Positions 8,462 to 17,842 are shown, counted from the stretch's first letter. The stretch is 64,000 nucleotides of DNA from Desulfatirhabdium sp040755275 (GCA_040755275.1 JBFMBE010000002.1:12511-76510), one strand, 5' to 3'. Made by a program: numbers and translations. Notes: generated by a model not told the origin, from the sequence alone.

Positions 8462-8491
8462 TGGCTGTAACGCAAGAAAGGAGACGGATCC

Positions 8492-8899
8492 ATGGCACTG
8501 TTGGAATGGAGTGATGCACTCAAGGTGAATGTGGCGGTCATTGACCGGCAGCACCAACGCCTCGTACAGATGATCAATGATCTGAACGATGCCATGAAAA
8601 AGGGCAAGGGCAAGGATATTCTCGGAAAAATTCTCGAGGAGATGGTGCGGTATGCCATGACCCATTTTTCGACGGAAGAGACCTATTTCGATCGGTATCA
8701 ATATCCGGAAGCCTCGAAGCATCGGGCGGAACATGCCGCCTTCGTAGACAAAGTGAAGCAGTTCAAGTCGGATTACGAGCACAACCGGGTCGGGCTTTCT
8801 ATCGAAATCCTGAATTTCCTGAGCGATTGGCTGGTGAAACACATTCAGGGGTCGGACAAGCGATACGGGCCGTTTTTCAATCAGAAAGGGCTTCAATAG
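8492..8899 (+). CDS. Bacteriohemerythrin
   Basis: A 135-residue four-helix O2-binding protein with a di-iron site. The ligand motifs are all present: the early histidine in IDRQH, HxxxE (HFSTEE), HxxxH (HRAEH) and the terminal HxxxxD (HIQGSD). Such proteins store, sense or deliver O2 in the cytoplasm of microaerophiles and anaerobes; here a protective or sensing role is likely. It has its own Shine-Dalgarno and stands behind a terminator, so it is probably a separate unit; gspJ begins only 17 bp later. Confidence 0.95.
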   Translation: MALLEWSDALKVNVAVIDRQHQRLVQMINDLNDAMKKGKGKDILGKILEEMVRYAMTHFSTEETYFDRYQYPEASKHRAEHAAFVDKVKQFKSDYEHNRVGLSIEILNFLSDWLVKHIQGSDKRYGPFFNQKGLQ

Positions 8900-8916
8900 C
8901 TACCGGCAGGCCGGAA

Positions 8917-9672
8917 GTGCCTTTCTCGAAACGCGTATCCTGTATTCCTCCAAAGCCTGTGGATCGATCGGGCTTCACCCTGCTCGAGCTGCTGGTTGCT
9001 GTGGCCATGACGGCCGTCATTACCCTGGCTGTATACGGCACCTACCGATCCGTCGTCTCGGCCGCGGACATTTATGGAAAGCGGGTCCGATATCAGGAGA
9101 TGGCGGCCGGTTGCATCGAACGGATGCGGGCCGACTTGCAGGGGCTCGCCGTTCACACACGGGAGGAATTCGTTCCGGGGAAGGAGGAACGATCGGCGGA
9201 TCCGCTGATGATCCGGATTCAACCGGTAAATGACTCCAGCGATGCGGAAGAGGGAAGGCCGTTTTTGTGGCTGACGTCTCGATCCGTCATCCCGGTGTCG
9301 CCGCAGGATACCTCCGGTATTGCAGACATCCGCTATGAGCTTGTACCTGACCGGAACGGCGGTTGGAGCATCCGGCGGGCCCAGCGGTTGTTGCCGTTTT
9401 CAGAGCGTGCCGAACGTTCCTCCGAGCAATCGGAGACCCATCCCATCATCTGCTCGGCTGTACGATCCGTTCATGTGGCTGCAGTCGATGGAAAGGGGGA
9501 GCGGGTGCAACGATGGAATTCCAACGCTTCGGACTATCGGCATGAAACACCGGAAGCCGTTTTTCTGCGACTGGAGGTCGGTGAGACGGGCAATCGGGTG
9601 AACGTCGAAACGCTGGTGAAACTTCCGGTTCGACGCTCCCGTGGTTCCAAAGAAGCTCCCAAAAGCCCATAG
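8917..9672 (+). CDS. gspJ: Type II secretion pseudopilin GspJ-like
   Basis: A prepilin-like protein with a short leader ending in RSG, a cleavage point before FTLLELLVAV, and the hydrophobic N-methylation helix. It is followed by about 200 soluble residues, including the GspJ-like LTSRSVIP and IRYELVPD regions. Minor pseudopilins of this type cap the secretion pseudopilus. The start is uncertain: no ATG is available, a GTG at 8917 gives a 19-residue leader and a GTG at 8959 gives a 5-residue leader; neither has a strong ribosome site. Major pseudopilin and ATPase genes are not nearby. Confidence 0.8.
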   Translation: MPFSKRVSCIPPKPVDRSGFTLLELLVAVAMTAVITLAVYGTYRSVVSAADIYGKRVRYQEMAAGCIERMRADLQGLAVHTREEFVPGKEERSADPLMIRIQPVNDSSDAEEGRPFLWLTSRSVIPVSPQDTSGIADIRYELVPDRNGGWSIRRAQRLLPFSERAERSSEQSETHPIICSAVRSVHVAAVDGKGERVQRWNSNASDYRHETPEAVFLRLEVGETGNRVNVETLVKLPVRRSRGSKEAPKSP

Positions 9673-9676
9673 CCCC

Positions 9677-9737
9677 ATATAGGATGGCCCCGCGCCTCGA
9701 CAGGGACTTCCTGACTTTTTGCGGGGCCATCCTATAT
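9677..9737. repeat. Perfect 17-bp inverted repeat of the GATGGCC family between gspJ and gspK
   Basis: The arms ATATAGGATGGCCCCGC (9677-9693) and its exact reverse complement (9721-9737) enclose 27 bp (CCTCGACAGGGACTTCCTGAC and flanking bases) that recur in the longer copies at 22880, 36935, 40455 and 63830. It fills most of the 106-bp gap between two genes that are normally adjacent. In RNA it would form a very stable hairpin. Confidence 0.85.
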
Positions 9738-9778
9738 CGGTTGTCGTTTCCTAACCCCCAACCTGCGGACGTTTTGCC

Positions 9779-10834
9779 TTGTCGCACATCCTACCATCCG
9801 AACGCGGCATCGTTCTGCTCATCACCCTCGCCATCATCAGCGTTCTGCTGGTCCTGACGTTTTCCGTAAACCGTCATGCGATCCGGGTGTATGGTAGAAC
9901 CCGTGCCATCGAAAATCGGGCCGTTCTGGATGCCATGGCTGAAAGCGGAATTCGACTCGGCATGGCGATGCTGATTCGGGACAAGGCCGAAAGTGAAATC
10001 GACTCGGTGCAGGAATGTTGGGCCGATGAAACGTGCCTGAGTCTTCTCGTTCGGCAGCTCGACTTCGAGTCCGGGGAGCTCGAACTTTGCATCGAGGATG
10101 AGCAAGGCAAACTCGATGTGAATGCGCTGGTTAGCGGTACGAATGGGGAGCGATTCCATCCGGTGGCCTATGCCATGTGGAGTCGGTTTCTTCGGGATCG
10201 GGCACGGTCACTGGATGTGGAAGTCGATACAGAGGCGTTTCTCGATGCCCTCAAGGACTGGATGGATTCCGAAGACGACGAGCGGATCACCGGGTCGGGC
10301 GGTGCCGAGTCTAACTGGTACATGCATCTTTCACAGCCATATCCCTGCAAAAACGCACGTGTGGATGACATCGGGGAACTGTTGCGGATCCGGGGCATGA
10401 AGCCGACACTCTTCTATGGAAAATCCGGGGTTGAGGGAATTCGTCCGTTTATTACGGCATCCAATCCCAAGTGGTCTTTCGGCAGCTTTGGAAGAATCAA
10501 TATCAATACGGCCAGACCCGAGGTGTTGGGGGTGGTGCTGCCCGAAATCCGAGAGAAGCAGGCCGAGCAGATGGCAGCCTATCGCATGGAGCGCTCATCG
10601 GGCACTTTTATCCATGATCTTTCAGATCCCCTGTGGTATAAGCGGGTTCCCGGTCTGACGGACGTGACCTTGTCGCCTGATCGGATCGCGTATGCAAGCA
10701 ATCGGTTCTCCATCACGGCGACAGCACGGATCGATCCGCTATCTCGGCGGATAACGGCCCGGGTGCTTCGGGAAAAACAGGGGGAAAGCGGAACCTGGCA
10801 CTGTCGGGTGATTTCCTGGGAATTGGATCGGTAA
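9779..10834 (+). CDS. gspK: Type II secretion minor pseudopilin GspK-like
   Basis: A 351-residue protein beginning with a short leader (ERG before IVLLITLAIISVLLVLTF) and then the GspK alpha-domain. Supporting segments are the DALKDWMDSEDDERI region (GspK proteins have a DWxDxD motif here) and INTARPEVL in the helix-hairpin-helix-like part. GspK forms the tip complex with GspI and GspJ. The frame begins at a TTG (9779); no better start is visible downstream of the repeat. It is followed after 4 bp by gspL. Confidence 0.85.
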   Translation: MSHILPSERGIVLLITLAIISVLLVLTFSVNRHAIRVYGRTRAIENRAVLDAMAESGIRLGMAMLIRDKAESEIDSVQECWADETCLSLLVRQLDFESGELELCIEDEQGKLDVNALVSGTNGERFHPVAYAMWSRFLRDRARSLDVEVDTEAFLDALKDWMDSEDDERITGSGGAESNWYMHLSQPYPCKNARVDDIGELLRIRGMKPTLFYGKSGVEGIRPFITASNPKWSFGSFGRININTARPEVLGVVLPEIREKQAEQMAAYRMERSSGTFIHDLSDPLWYKRVPGLTDVTLSPDRIAYASNRFSITATARIDPLSRRITARVLREKQGESGTWHCRVISWELDR

Positions 10835-10838
10835 GGGG

Positions 10839-12311
10839 ATGGGTGATCGGATCCTCGCCATCGACTGGCGAACACATGCGGTTTTCGGGGCAGTCCTGAA
10901 CAGGGGGCGAAAGGGGTACCGGGTGGTCTGCCGTGCCCAGGCGCCGATCGATCCGAACGCTGACAGGATGGGGGTGGATCGTTTGGTGCCCTTCGAGCGC
11001 GTTCTGCAAAGCCTTGCAGAGCAGACGGAGATCGCCGGCACCGTCTGCAGCATCGTGTTGCCGACGGCCTGGTTTCAGTTTCACCGAATGCATCTTCCAT
11101 TTCGAAAACACCAGGATATCGCATCCGTTCTTCCCTTCGAGATTGCATCCCACCTTGTCGGCGCCATCGACGAGATGGCCTTGGCTTTCGATGGGGTTGC
11201 TGCCGACGGCGATGGATCCTACGTGGTTGCAGCCGCTATTCCAAAAATCTGCATCGATGCCATTGAAGCCGCTGCGGCAGCTCATCGGCTGCAAATCCGG
11301 CGCATCGCTCCGGCATCCGATGGGCTTGGTCGGGTGATCGCAGGATGCGACCGGGATGCATCGAAGCGGGAATGGCTGCTCGTTCTCGTAGAAGGTACCG
11401 AGGACGTCTCGCTGGTCGGCGTGTCGAAGGGATGTGTCCGGTTCATCCGCTGCCTGCCGCTGGCGATCGGTTCGACGGTCGATTCGGTTGGAGATGACTG
11501 GCTCGGGCTTGAAGGGGAAATCCGACGGACCCTGATATCGGAGAACGAGAATGCGACAGAGGGGCGTTTCGAACCGGAAGCCGCCGTCGTTCTGATCGAG
11601 GCCGACGGCCCATCCTGGAAAACCCCTGGAGAAGGCGTCTCCCTCGATATCGGTGTGCCGGTTCTGCCGCTGACATCCGTATTCTGCCGCGATCTCCCCG
11701 ATGGTACGGCCGTGGATGAGTGGCTCTGGTTTCGACTGCATGAAATGGCTCCAGGGGACGGAATCGATGTCCATCCGGAAACCAGGCGCCTTCGCGGTTT
11801 GTGGAGCAGTCACAGAAACCGGATTCTGTGGTCTACGACTCTGGCCGGGCTTTGCCTCCTCCTGACATTCGGGAGTATCGGCATGGACATTGTATTGACT
11901 ACCCGAACGCTCAGGAGCATCGATCGAACGATCGCAGCCCGATTCCATCAGGTGTTTCCTCCGGACATGCCGATGGTGGATCCGGTTCAGCAGGTGCGCA
12001 ATCGGAATCGAGAGCTTGCGGACGATCCCTTGATGGCTTTTGCGGGAAACCCGACGCCGACGGCCGATGTTCTGACGGCCCTGATCCAAGATGTGATGGG
12101 GAATCTCGATGTGGTTCTGAGTCGATTGAGCCTCGATGGAGAGAAATTGTCCATCGGGGGGAATGCGGCGGATTTTGAATCGGTGTATGAAATGAAGCGT
12201 CGTTTCGAAAGGTCCGGCATTCAGACGACTGCAACCATTCAGTCCGCTTCCCAGGATGCTGCCCAGAACCGGGTGCTTTTCTCGATGGACATCACACGTT
12301 TTCGCCCCTGA
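10839..12311 (+). CDS. gspL: Type II secretion assembly protein GspL-like
   Basis: A 490-residue protein. An actin-like cytoplasmic N-terminal part (ILAIDWRTHAVFGAVL, then VLPTAWFQFHRMHLPF) resembles GspL/PilM. A single membrane helix lies around residues 328-350 (LAGLCLLLTFGSIGMDIVL), followed by a PilN/GspL-like periplasmic part. It would anchor the secretion ATPase to the inner-membrane platform. Usually gspM follows; here a glycosyltransferase does, so either GspM is elsewhere or the periplasmic domain substitutes for it. Confidence 0.82.
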   Translation: MGDRILAIDWRTHAVFGAVLNRGRKGYRVVCRAQAPIDPNADRMGVDRLVPFERVLQSLAEQTEIAGTVCSIVLPTAWFQFHRMHLPFRKHQDIASVLPFEIASHLVGAIDEMALAFDGVAADGDGSYVVAAAIPKICIDAIEAAAAAHRLQIRRIAPASDGLGRVIAGCDRDASKREWLLVLVEGTEDVSLVGVSKGCVRFIRCLPLAIGSTVDSVGDDWLGLEGEIRRTLISENENATEGRFEPEAAVVLIEADGPSWKTPGEGVSLDIGVPVLPLTSVFCRDLPDGTAVDEWLWFRLHEMAPGDGIDVHPETRRLRGLWSSHRNRILWSTTLAGLCLLLTFGSIGMDIVLTTRTLRSIDRTIAARFHQVFPPDMPMVDPVQQVRNRNRELADDPLMAFAGNPTPTADVLTALIQDVMGNLDVVLSRLSLDGEKLSIGGNAADFESVYEMKRRFERSGIQTTATIQSASQDAAQNRVLFSMDITRFRP

Positions 12312-12320
12312 CGAACCTGT

Positions 12321-13250
12321 ATGAACCCAACCTGTCCCGATCTTTCCGTCATCATCGTCAACTGGAACACCCGGGAGCTGTTGCTTCGTTGCATCGAATC
12401 CGTCCGCAAGACCGTTGTCGACCTGGACTGCGAAATTCTGGTGGTGGACAACGCCTCGACGGACGGCAGTGTCGATGCTGTCCGAGAGCGCTTTCCCGAT
12501 GTCCGCCTCATCTGCAACGAGCGGAACCTCGGATTTGCAGCAGCCAACAACCAGGCCTTCGAACGGATGCAAGGACGCTACGCCCTGCTGATCAATTCCG
12601 ATGCACGACTTTTGCCGGGTGCTGCGCGAGTCCTGTTCGATCATCTCGAAACCCATGCCGATGTGGGCATGGTCTGCGGCAGATTGCTCCATCCCGATGG
12701 CTCACCCCAGCGATCGGTCGCCCCCTTTCCTTCCTGGCTTACCCTGATTACCAATGAAACCCTGCTCAATGTGCTGTTTCCAAAACGGTATCCCGGAAAG
12801 CGTCGGATCCCCGATCGGCCGATCGAAGTGGCATCGGCGATCGGGGCCTGCCTTTTGATTCGCAAGGCGGCCATCGACCACATCGGTGGATTCGACGAAG
12901 GGTACTTCTTTTTTTTCGAGGAAACCGATCTGGCTCGGCGGATGTGGGAAAACGGATGGAAGGTGGTTTGGGTGCCTCAGGCAACCATCGTTCACGAACA
13001 AGGGAAAAGTGTAAGCAACCGGGCCGATGGCAGGATTCTGTTCTACCGATCCCGATATCGGTACCTTCGGAAATGGCATCCACGCTCCTATCCAATCCTG
13101 TCGGCTATCGTGGTGCTTCGACTGATCGTGAACTTTCTGCTCTCCGGAGCCGGATGTCTGTTGACTGCGGGATGCGTGGGTTCCCTTCGGAACAAGACGA
13201 TCGTGTATGGAAAGCTGATCGGGTGGCATCTTGGAGGGGGCGGGACGTAG
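12321..13250 (+). CDS. Family 2 glycosyltransferase (rhamnosyltransferase-like)
   Basis: A 309-residue inverting GT-A glycosyltransferase. The N-terminal LSVIIVNWNTRELL, the VVDNASTDGS nucleotide-binding motif, the INSDARLLPG DXD-like motif and the FFFFEETDLARR acceptor motif are all typical of the WbbL-type GT2 branch. A C-terminal hydrophobic stretch (about residues 265-290) may associate it with the membrane. It likely adds a sugar to a surface polysaccharide. It lies 9 bp after gspL, which makes co-transcription plausible, although the functions are unrelated. Confidence 0.9.
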   Translation: MNPTCPDLSVIIVNWNTRELLLRCIESVRKTVVDLDCEILVVDNASTDGSVDAVRERFPDVRLICNERNLGFAAANNQAFERMQGRYALLINSDARLLPGAARVLFDHLETHADVGMVCGRLLHPDGSPQRSVAPFPSWLTLITNETLLNVLFPKRYPGKRRIPDRPIEVASAIGACLLIRKAAIDHIGGFDEGYFFFFEETDLARRMWENGWKVVWVPQATIVHEQGKSVSNRADGRILFYRSRYRYLRKWHPRSYPILSAIVVLRLIVNFLLSGAGCLLTAGCVGSLRNKTIVYGKLIGWHLGGGGT

Positions 13251-13304
13251 GGGGCAGAAGTCAGGAGTCAGCGGTCGGAACCCTCTCCTCGGAGATATTT
13301 GAAC

Positions 13305-14255
13305 ATGGTCTTTCAACCAGATGGTACCATCCTTCTTCTCTCCTTTCTGTTGGACCTTCTCCTGAAGGATCCCGTTTCGCTTCCCCATCCGATTCGGTGG
13401 ATGGGAAAGGCCATCGAGTCCTTCGAACCGATGTTTCGAAGGGCGGTCGCCTCACCGGTGCTTTCCGGCGTTCTGTTTTCTCTCACCCTCATTGTATCGA
13501 CCTGGACCATCGGGGCGCTGATCTTATGGATGTGCCATTGGGTGCATCCTTTGTTGGCAAGGGGCGTCGAGTGTATTCTTTTATGGTATTGCATTTCGGC
13601 TGGAAGCCTTGCCGAATCGGCTGAAGGGGTCGTGAGGGCGTTGCTGCATCGCGGGATACTTGATGCCCGAAAAGCCGTATCGATGATCGTAGGCCGGGAC
13701 ACGGAATCCCTGAATGAAAGCGGCATCCTGCGGGCTGCACTTGAAACGACGGCGGAAAATTTTGTGGATGGCGTCTTTGCGCCGCTGTTCTATTACGCCA
13801 TTGGTGGCATTCCGCTGGCTCTCGCCTATAAGATGGTCAATACGCTCGACTCGATGGTCGGATACCGTAACGATCGGTACATTCAATTCGGAAAAGCCGC
13901 TGCACGGATAGACGACGCAGCCAACTGGATACCGGCTCGACTTGCGGTATTGCTCATCGCCTGCGGGGCGCATCTGTTGAATCGCAGGGGAAGGGATGTA
14001 CTGGCCACGGCCTTTCGAGAAGGGAAGAACCACTTGAGTCCGAATTCGGGTTATCCGGAAGCCGCATTTGCCGGTGGACTGCAGGTTCGATTGAACGGCC
14101 CCAATTATTACCATGGCGTTCTCGTTCAAAAACCCTACATCGGCAAAGACTTCGGAGAGGTCACGCCTCGACTGGTGTTTCGGGCGATAGATTTGATGGT
14201 GTGTTCGAGTTTTCTGGCCGTTTGTATGTTGACCGTCATCCTTCGTTGCTCATAG
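13305..14255 (+). CDS. cbiB: Adenosylcobinamide-phosphate synthase CbiB
   Basis: CbiB/CobD attaches aminopropanol to adenosylcobyrate late in cobalamin synthesis; it is an integral membrane protein. The 316-residue sequence has the family's DPVSLPHPIRWMGKAI start region, the ETTAENFVDGVFAPLFYYAIGG core and SPNSGYPEAAFAGGL. The ATG at 13305 has a GGAGA 9 bp upstream; a TTG at 13299 is less well spaced. No other cobalamin gene is in the window. Corrinoids would be needed by a Wood-Ljungdahl pathway. Confidence 0.93.
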   Translation: MVFQPDGTILLLSFLLDLLLKDPVSLPHPIRWMGKAIESFEPMFRRAVASPVLSGVLFSLTLIVSTWTIGALILWMCHWVHPLLARGVECILLWYCISAGSLAESAEGVVRALLHRGILDARKAVSMIVGRDTESLNESGILRAALETTAENFVDGVFAPLFYYAIGGIPLALAYKMVNTLDSMVGYRNDRYIQFGKAAARIDDAANWIPARLAVLLIACGAHLLNRRGRDVLATAFREGKNHLSPNSGYPEAAFAGGLQVRLNGPNYYHGVLVQKPYIGKDFGEVTPRLVFRAIDLMVCSSFLAVCMLTVILRCS

Positions 14256-14335
14256 ACACGACTCCGGAGGTTCAGGGGCGTTGAGGGATTTTGCTTGATA
14301 TGCAGGACGGTTTTTGGTAAAAACCCAGCCCATAT

Positions 14336-14409
14336 GGTGGGTGTAGCTCAGTTGGCAGAGCACCGGGTTGTGGCCCCGGTGGCCAAGGGTTCAAGTCCCT
14401 TCATCCACC
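14336..14409 (+). tRNA. tRNA-His (GTG)
   Basis: A complete cloverleaf with a GTG anticodon, acceptor stem GTGGGTG/CATCCAC, and the extra 5' G (14336) opposite C73 (14409) that marks histidine tRNAs. The 3' CCA is not encoded. Confidence 0.96.
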
Positions 14410-14427
14410 CTCTTTCCCGCCTCTTCA

Positions 14428-14504
<77 letters not shown>

Positions 14505-14767
14505 AGATATTTCAGACAGATCCCGATCGACATCCATGTTTCCCGGTTGGATGCTGACAGGATCAGAACCAATAACATCCGTCCGATCAGTTCCTGCAAA
14601 CGAAATCCTCGTCCCAAAAGCAGTACAGCCGAAGTTCTTGCATAACACTTCGCCATCCGCCGTCTGCAAGACCTCTTTTCCCATTTCCCGAATGTCATAA
14701 CCATCATGAATTGTACGGACCGTTCGATAAGTATTCAGAATTTGTCAGCGGTCGAACACTCTTTTAT

Positions 14768-14855
14768 GATGGCGTCGCAAGAAGTCGCTAACCACCGATT
14801 TTCCTTCCAAGCCGTGCCTCCAGCAGGAGGGCGGGTGATGTTTTGCGACTCCATC
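14768..14855. repeat. GATGG-type palindromic repeat, short form
   Basis: Ends GATGGCGTCGCAAGAAGTC and TTTTGCGACTCCATC. The interior contains CGCTAACCACCG...TTTTCCTTC and GCAGGAGGGCGGGTG, which reappear near 63725-63785, so it is a relative of the right-hand part of the long copy there. It abuts the composite element 14862-15173. Confidence 0.75.
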
Positions 14856-14861
14856 AACAAG

Positions 14862-15173
14862 GATGGCCCCGAAAAAAGTCGGGCCCTATGGATGGACCCG
14901 CAGGAAGGCGGGTGAATTTTGCTCAGCAGCAGAACAACTCAGCCGCCCGATCTCGTAGGATCGGACGGATGGCCAGACAGTAAACAGAGGCTGGTTGAAT
15001 CGCAATGGCTTGCTTTTCATTCGATATTTCGATCCAGTACGTCCGTCCGATGCAACGATCTCCGGCGGCTTGAAACAGGTTTTCGCAGCAAGCTCAAAAA
15101 GCTTCCCCGGCCACCCCGCTTATGTCCGACATTTACAAACAGCACGGGAAAGACGACTTTTTGCGGGACCATC
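14862..15173. repeat. Composite long palindromic repeat upstream of pstS
   Basis: Starts GATGGCCCCGAAAAAAGTC and ends GACTTTTTGCGGGACCATC. Its order of modules matches 63495-63802: GCAGGAAGGCGGGTGAATTTTGC, a GC-rich hairpin (CCGCCCGATCTCGTAGGATC), a variable 65-bp core, CGATCTCCGGCGGCTTGAAACAG, and the CCCCGGCCACCCCGCTTATG module. It ends only 33 bp before pstS, so the pst promoter must lie inside or beyond it. Confidence 0.85.
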
Positions 15174-15206
15174 AACAAGAAGGTATCACCAGAAAGGAAA
15201 TACGTC

Positions 15207-16046
15207 ATGATTCGCTCCTTGTTTAAGATGTATTGCGGTTTGGGATTGGTCTTGCTGGTGTTGGGGCTTTCGGCGGGTTCGGCCGCTTCAGGTGCGTTGG
15301 ATGTCTTCAAGGGTCTTGAGGGAACGATCCAGATTGCGGGAGGTACGGCCCACATCCCGGTCATGAACGATGCTGCCAAGGCCATCATGACGGCCAACCC
15401 AAAGATCCGAATCCTCGTGGAAGGCGGCGGATCGGGAATCGGCGTGCAGAAGGTCGGGGAGGGACTGGTGGATATCGGCAATACGGGGAGGCCGCTCACC
15501 GAACAGGAAATCGCTCAATACGGCCTCAAATCCTTTCCGTTTGCCCTGGATGGCGTTGCCGTGGTGGTGCATCCATCGAATCCCGTAACCAACCTGACGG
15601 CCCAGCAAGTCCGGGATATTTTCTCGGGTGCCATCACCCGTTGGAAGGATGTCGGCGGAAACGATGCGCCGATTCACCTGTTCACCCGGGATGAGGCCAG
15701 CGGTACGAGGGAAGTGTTCTGGGAAAAGGCGCTCAAAAAAGGAAGTGTCGCATCGTCAGCCAATGTGGTTGCTTCCAATGGGGCCATGAAAGTGGCCGTG
15801 GCTCAGGACAAGGATGCCATCGGGTATGCCGGCATCGGCCATGTGGATGCCAGCATCAAGGGGATCAAACTGGACGGTGTTGCTCCGACCCAGGAAAACG
15901 CCATGAACGGTTCCTATCCGGTGACCCGAAAATTGTATATGAATACCAAGGGAGAGCCCAAACCGCTCGTCAAGGCCTTCATCGATTATATCTTGAGTTC
16001 GGAGGGTCTCCAAATCATTCAGAAACACGGATACCTTCCCCTGTAA
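15207..16046 (+). CDS. pstS: Phosphate ABC transporter, periplasmic phosphate-binding protein
   Basis: A 279-residue substrate-binding protein with an N-terminal signal peptide (hydrophobic LGLVLLVLGLSAGSAASG, cleavage near residue 28). Phosphate-binding loops are visible: GGTAHIPVM, EGGGSGIGVQKV, IGNTGRPLTEQE and TRDEASGTREVF. It captures phosphate for PstCAB. The ATG at 15207 follows AAAGGAAA; the frame is open upstream but runs through repeat DNA. First gene of pstSCAB. Confidence 0.93.
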   Translation: MIRSLFKMYCGLGLVLLVLGLSAGSAASGALDVFKGLEGTIQIAGGTAHIPVMNDAAKAIMTANPKIRILVEGGGSGIGVQKVGEGLVDIGNTGRPLTEQEIAQYGLKSFPFALDGVAVVVHPSNPVTNLTAQQVRDIFSGAITRWKDVGGNDAPIHLFTRDEASGTREVFWEKALKKGSVASSANVVASNGAMKVAVAQDKDAIGYAGIGHVDASIKGIKLDGVAPTQENAMNGSYPVTRKLYMNTKGEPKPLVKAFIDYILSSEGLQIIQKHGYLPL

Positions 16047-16061
16047 GGGTCGAGTCTGAAC

Positions 16062-16964
16062 TTGAGGAGTCGCCGTTTTGCAGCCTCTCGGGCAATTCGC
16101 TATATTGCCCGTCGTGAGATCTGGATCGAGCGGGTATTGTTTCTTGCGGCAGGGCTCAGTGCAGCCGTCGTCGTAGCCATTTTTTCGATGCTGACGTGGT
16201 TCTGCCTGCCGCTGTTCACCGAACATCGGCTGGGTGCCGTTCTGGAGTGGCGCTGGGATCCCATCCATCAGCACTTCGGTATCCTGCCGATGCTCTTCAC
16301 CTCCTGTCTGCTCACGATCATTGCCCTCATTGTCGCCTTCCCCCTGACCATCGGCATCTGCTCCCTCCTCCACGGGGTGCTCCGAAACGGAGTGCTACAT
16401 CGGATGTTGCTCTTTCTCCTGCATTTCATGACCGGAATTCCGACGGTCATTTACGGGTTCGTCTCGGTGTTTGTCCTCGTGCCCCTGCTACGCTGGGTGT
16501 TCGAAGCCGGAACCGGCTTTTCCCTGCTGGCCGCCGGCCTGACCCTGAGTGTTCTGATCCTGCCCACGATGGTGTTGGTGCTTCATGCCGAGCTCGATCA
16601 GGCAGAGGCGAGGTATCGGCTGACAGCTGAGGCACTGGGGTTCTCCCCGGAACAAACCATTCGAACCGTTCTGCTGCCGGCATGCCGCAGGGCACTCGTT
16701 GTCACGGTGCTGCTTGGCATGGGCCGGGCCGTCGGAGATACCCTCGTTTCCCTGATGGTGGCCGGGAATGCGGCCCAGGTTCCCCATTCCATCTTCGATT
16801 CGGTTCGCACCTTGACCGCCCATATCGCTCTGGTGTTGGCGACAGACAGCCACAGCATGGCCTATCAATCCGTTTTTGCAGCCGGATTGTTTCTTTTCCT
16901 GCTGATGAGCTGCTTTCAGGCGTTCCTAAGGTTCTGGGCCAAACATGGAACGGTATTCAAATGA
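16062..16964 (+). CDS. pstC: Phosphate ABC transporter permease PstC
   Basis: A 300-residue inner-membrane permease with six predicted membrane segments and the EAA loop (AEALGFSPEQTIRTVLLPA), followed by GMGRAVGDTLVSLMVAGN. It forms the channel with PstA. No ATG is available near the N-terminus; a TTG at 16062 is the most likely start, 15 bp after pstS. The stop overlaps the pstA start (ATGA). Confidence 0.9.
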   Translation: MRSRRFAASRAIRYIARREIWIERVLFLAAGLSAAVVVAIFSMLTWFCLPLFTEHRLGAVLEWRWDPIHQHFGILPMLFTSCLLTIIALIVAFPLTIGICSLLHGVLRNGVLHRMLLFLLHFMTGIPTVIYGFVSVFVLVPLLRWVFEAGTGFSLLAAGLTLSVLILPTMVLVLHAELDQAEARYRLTAEALGFSPEQTIRTVLLPACRRALVVTVLLGMGRAVGDTLVSLMVAGNAAQVPHSIFDSVRTLTAHIALVLATDSHSMAYQSVFAAGLFLFLLMSCFQAFLRFWAKHGTVFK

Positions 16965-17842
16965 AACCACGAACGATGGATCTCTTCTGGAGAACGGCAT
17001 CCTGGCTGAGCGGGTTGACCGTTTCCGCAAGCGTGATGTTCCTGATCGGGTTTTTGCTCTGGCAGGGGATTCATGCCCTATCGCCTGCCTTGTTCTTCGG
17101 GGATACGGCATGGCAGGATGCCCTGTTCGGGCGAAAGCCCGTTTTTGAAGGCATTTGGCCGGCTGTCGTCGGAACATTGTCGCTTGTGGTGCTCGCTTCG
17201 CTGATTGCCGTACCCATCGGGGTTGCAGCCGGTATCTATCTTTCGGAATACGCCACTATACGGCAGTGTCGTTGGATCGGTTCCCTGGTGGACCTCCTTT
17301 CTGCAACCCCATCCATCGTGATGGGACTCTTCGGCTTCACCCTGATCCTGCTCCTTCGAAGGACGATGCTTCCCAATGCCCAGACGGGGTTGATGCTTGC
17401 TGCAGCATGCATCGCCCTGATCGTTCTGCCGTATCTCATTGCAACGACAAGGGCCTCACTTCAGGGGATACCGGAAGAGTCACGGCTGCTCGGGGCAAGC
17501 CTCGGGCTGACGAAATGGCAGCACATCCGCCATACCTTGATCCCTCTTTCCGCCAAGGGTATTTTGGGAGGAGTGGTGTTGGCCATCGGCAGAGCGGCCG
17601 AAGACACGGCCGTGATTCTGATGACCGGTGTCATGGCCCGGGCAGGCATGCCTCGGAACCTATGGGACAAATTCGAGGCTCTTCCGTTTCAGGTGTACTA
17701 TCTGGCAGCCGAACATCGGAATGCCGCCGAACTGGCACAAGGATTCGGAACGGCGCTGGTTCTTTTAATCGTGACGGCTGCATTGTTCGGATTTTCATAC
17801 TGGATCGAAAGGCAGGCAGCCAGGCGATGGGACAGCGGATGA
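16961..17842 (+). CDS. pstA: Phosphate ABC transporter permease PstA
   Basis: A 293-residue permease partner of PstC, with about six membrane helices, the EAA motif at GASLGLTKWQHIRHTLIPL and the AIGRAAEDTAVILMTG stretch. The start at 16961 overlaps the pstC stop by 4 bp; the frame is open upstream but that part is a shadow of pstC. It overlaps pstB by 4 bp, indicating translational coupling. Confidence 0.92.
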   Translation: MKPRTMDLFWRTASWLSGLTVSASVMFLIGFLLWQGIHALSPALFFGDTAWQDALFGRKPVFEGIWPAVVGTLSLVVLASLIAVPIGVAAGIYLSEYATIRQCRWIGSLVDLLSATPSIVMGLFGFTLILLLRRTMLPNAQTGLMLAAACIALIVLPYLIATTRASLQGIPEESRLLGASLGLTKWQHIRHTLIPLSAKGILGGVVLAIGRAAEDTAVILMTGVMARAGMPRNLWDKFEALPFQVYYLAAEHRNAAELAQGFGTALVLLIVTAALFGFSYWIERQAARRWDSG

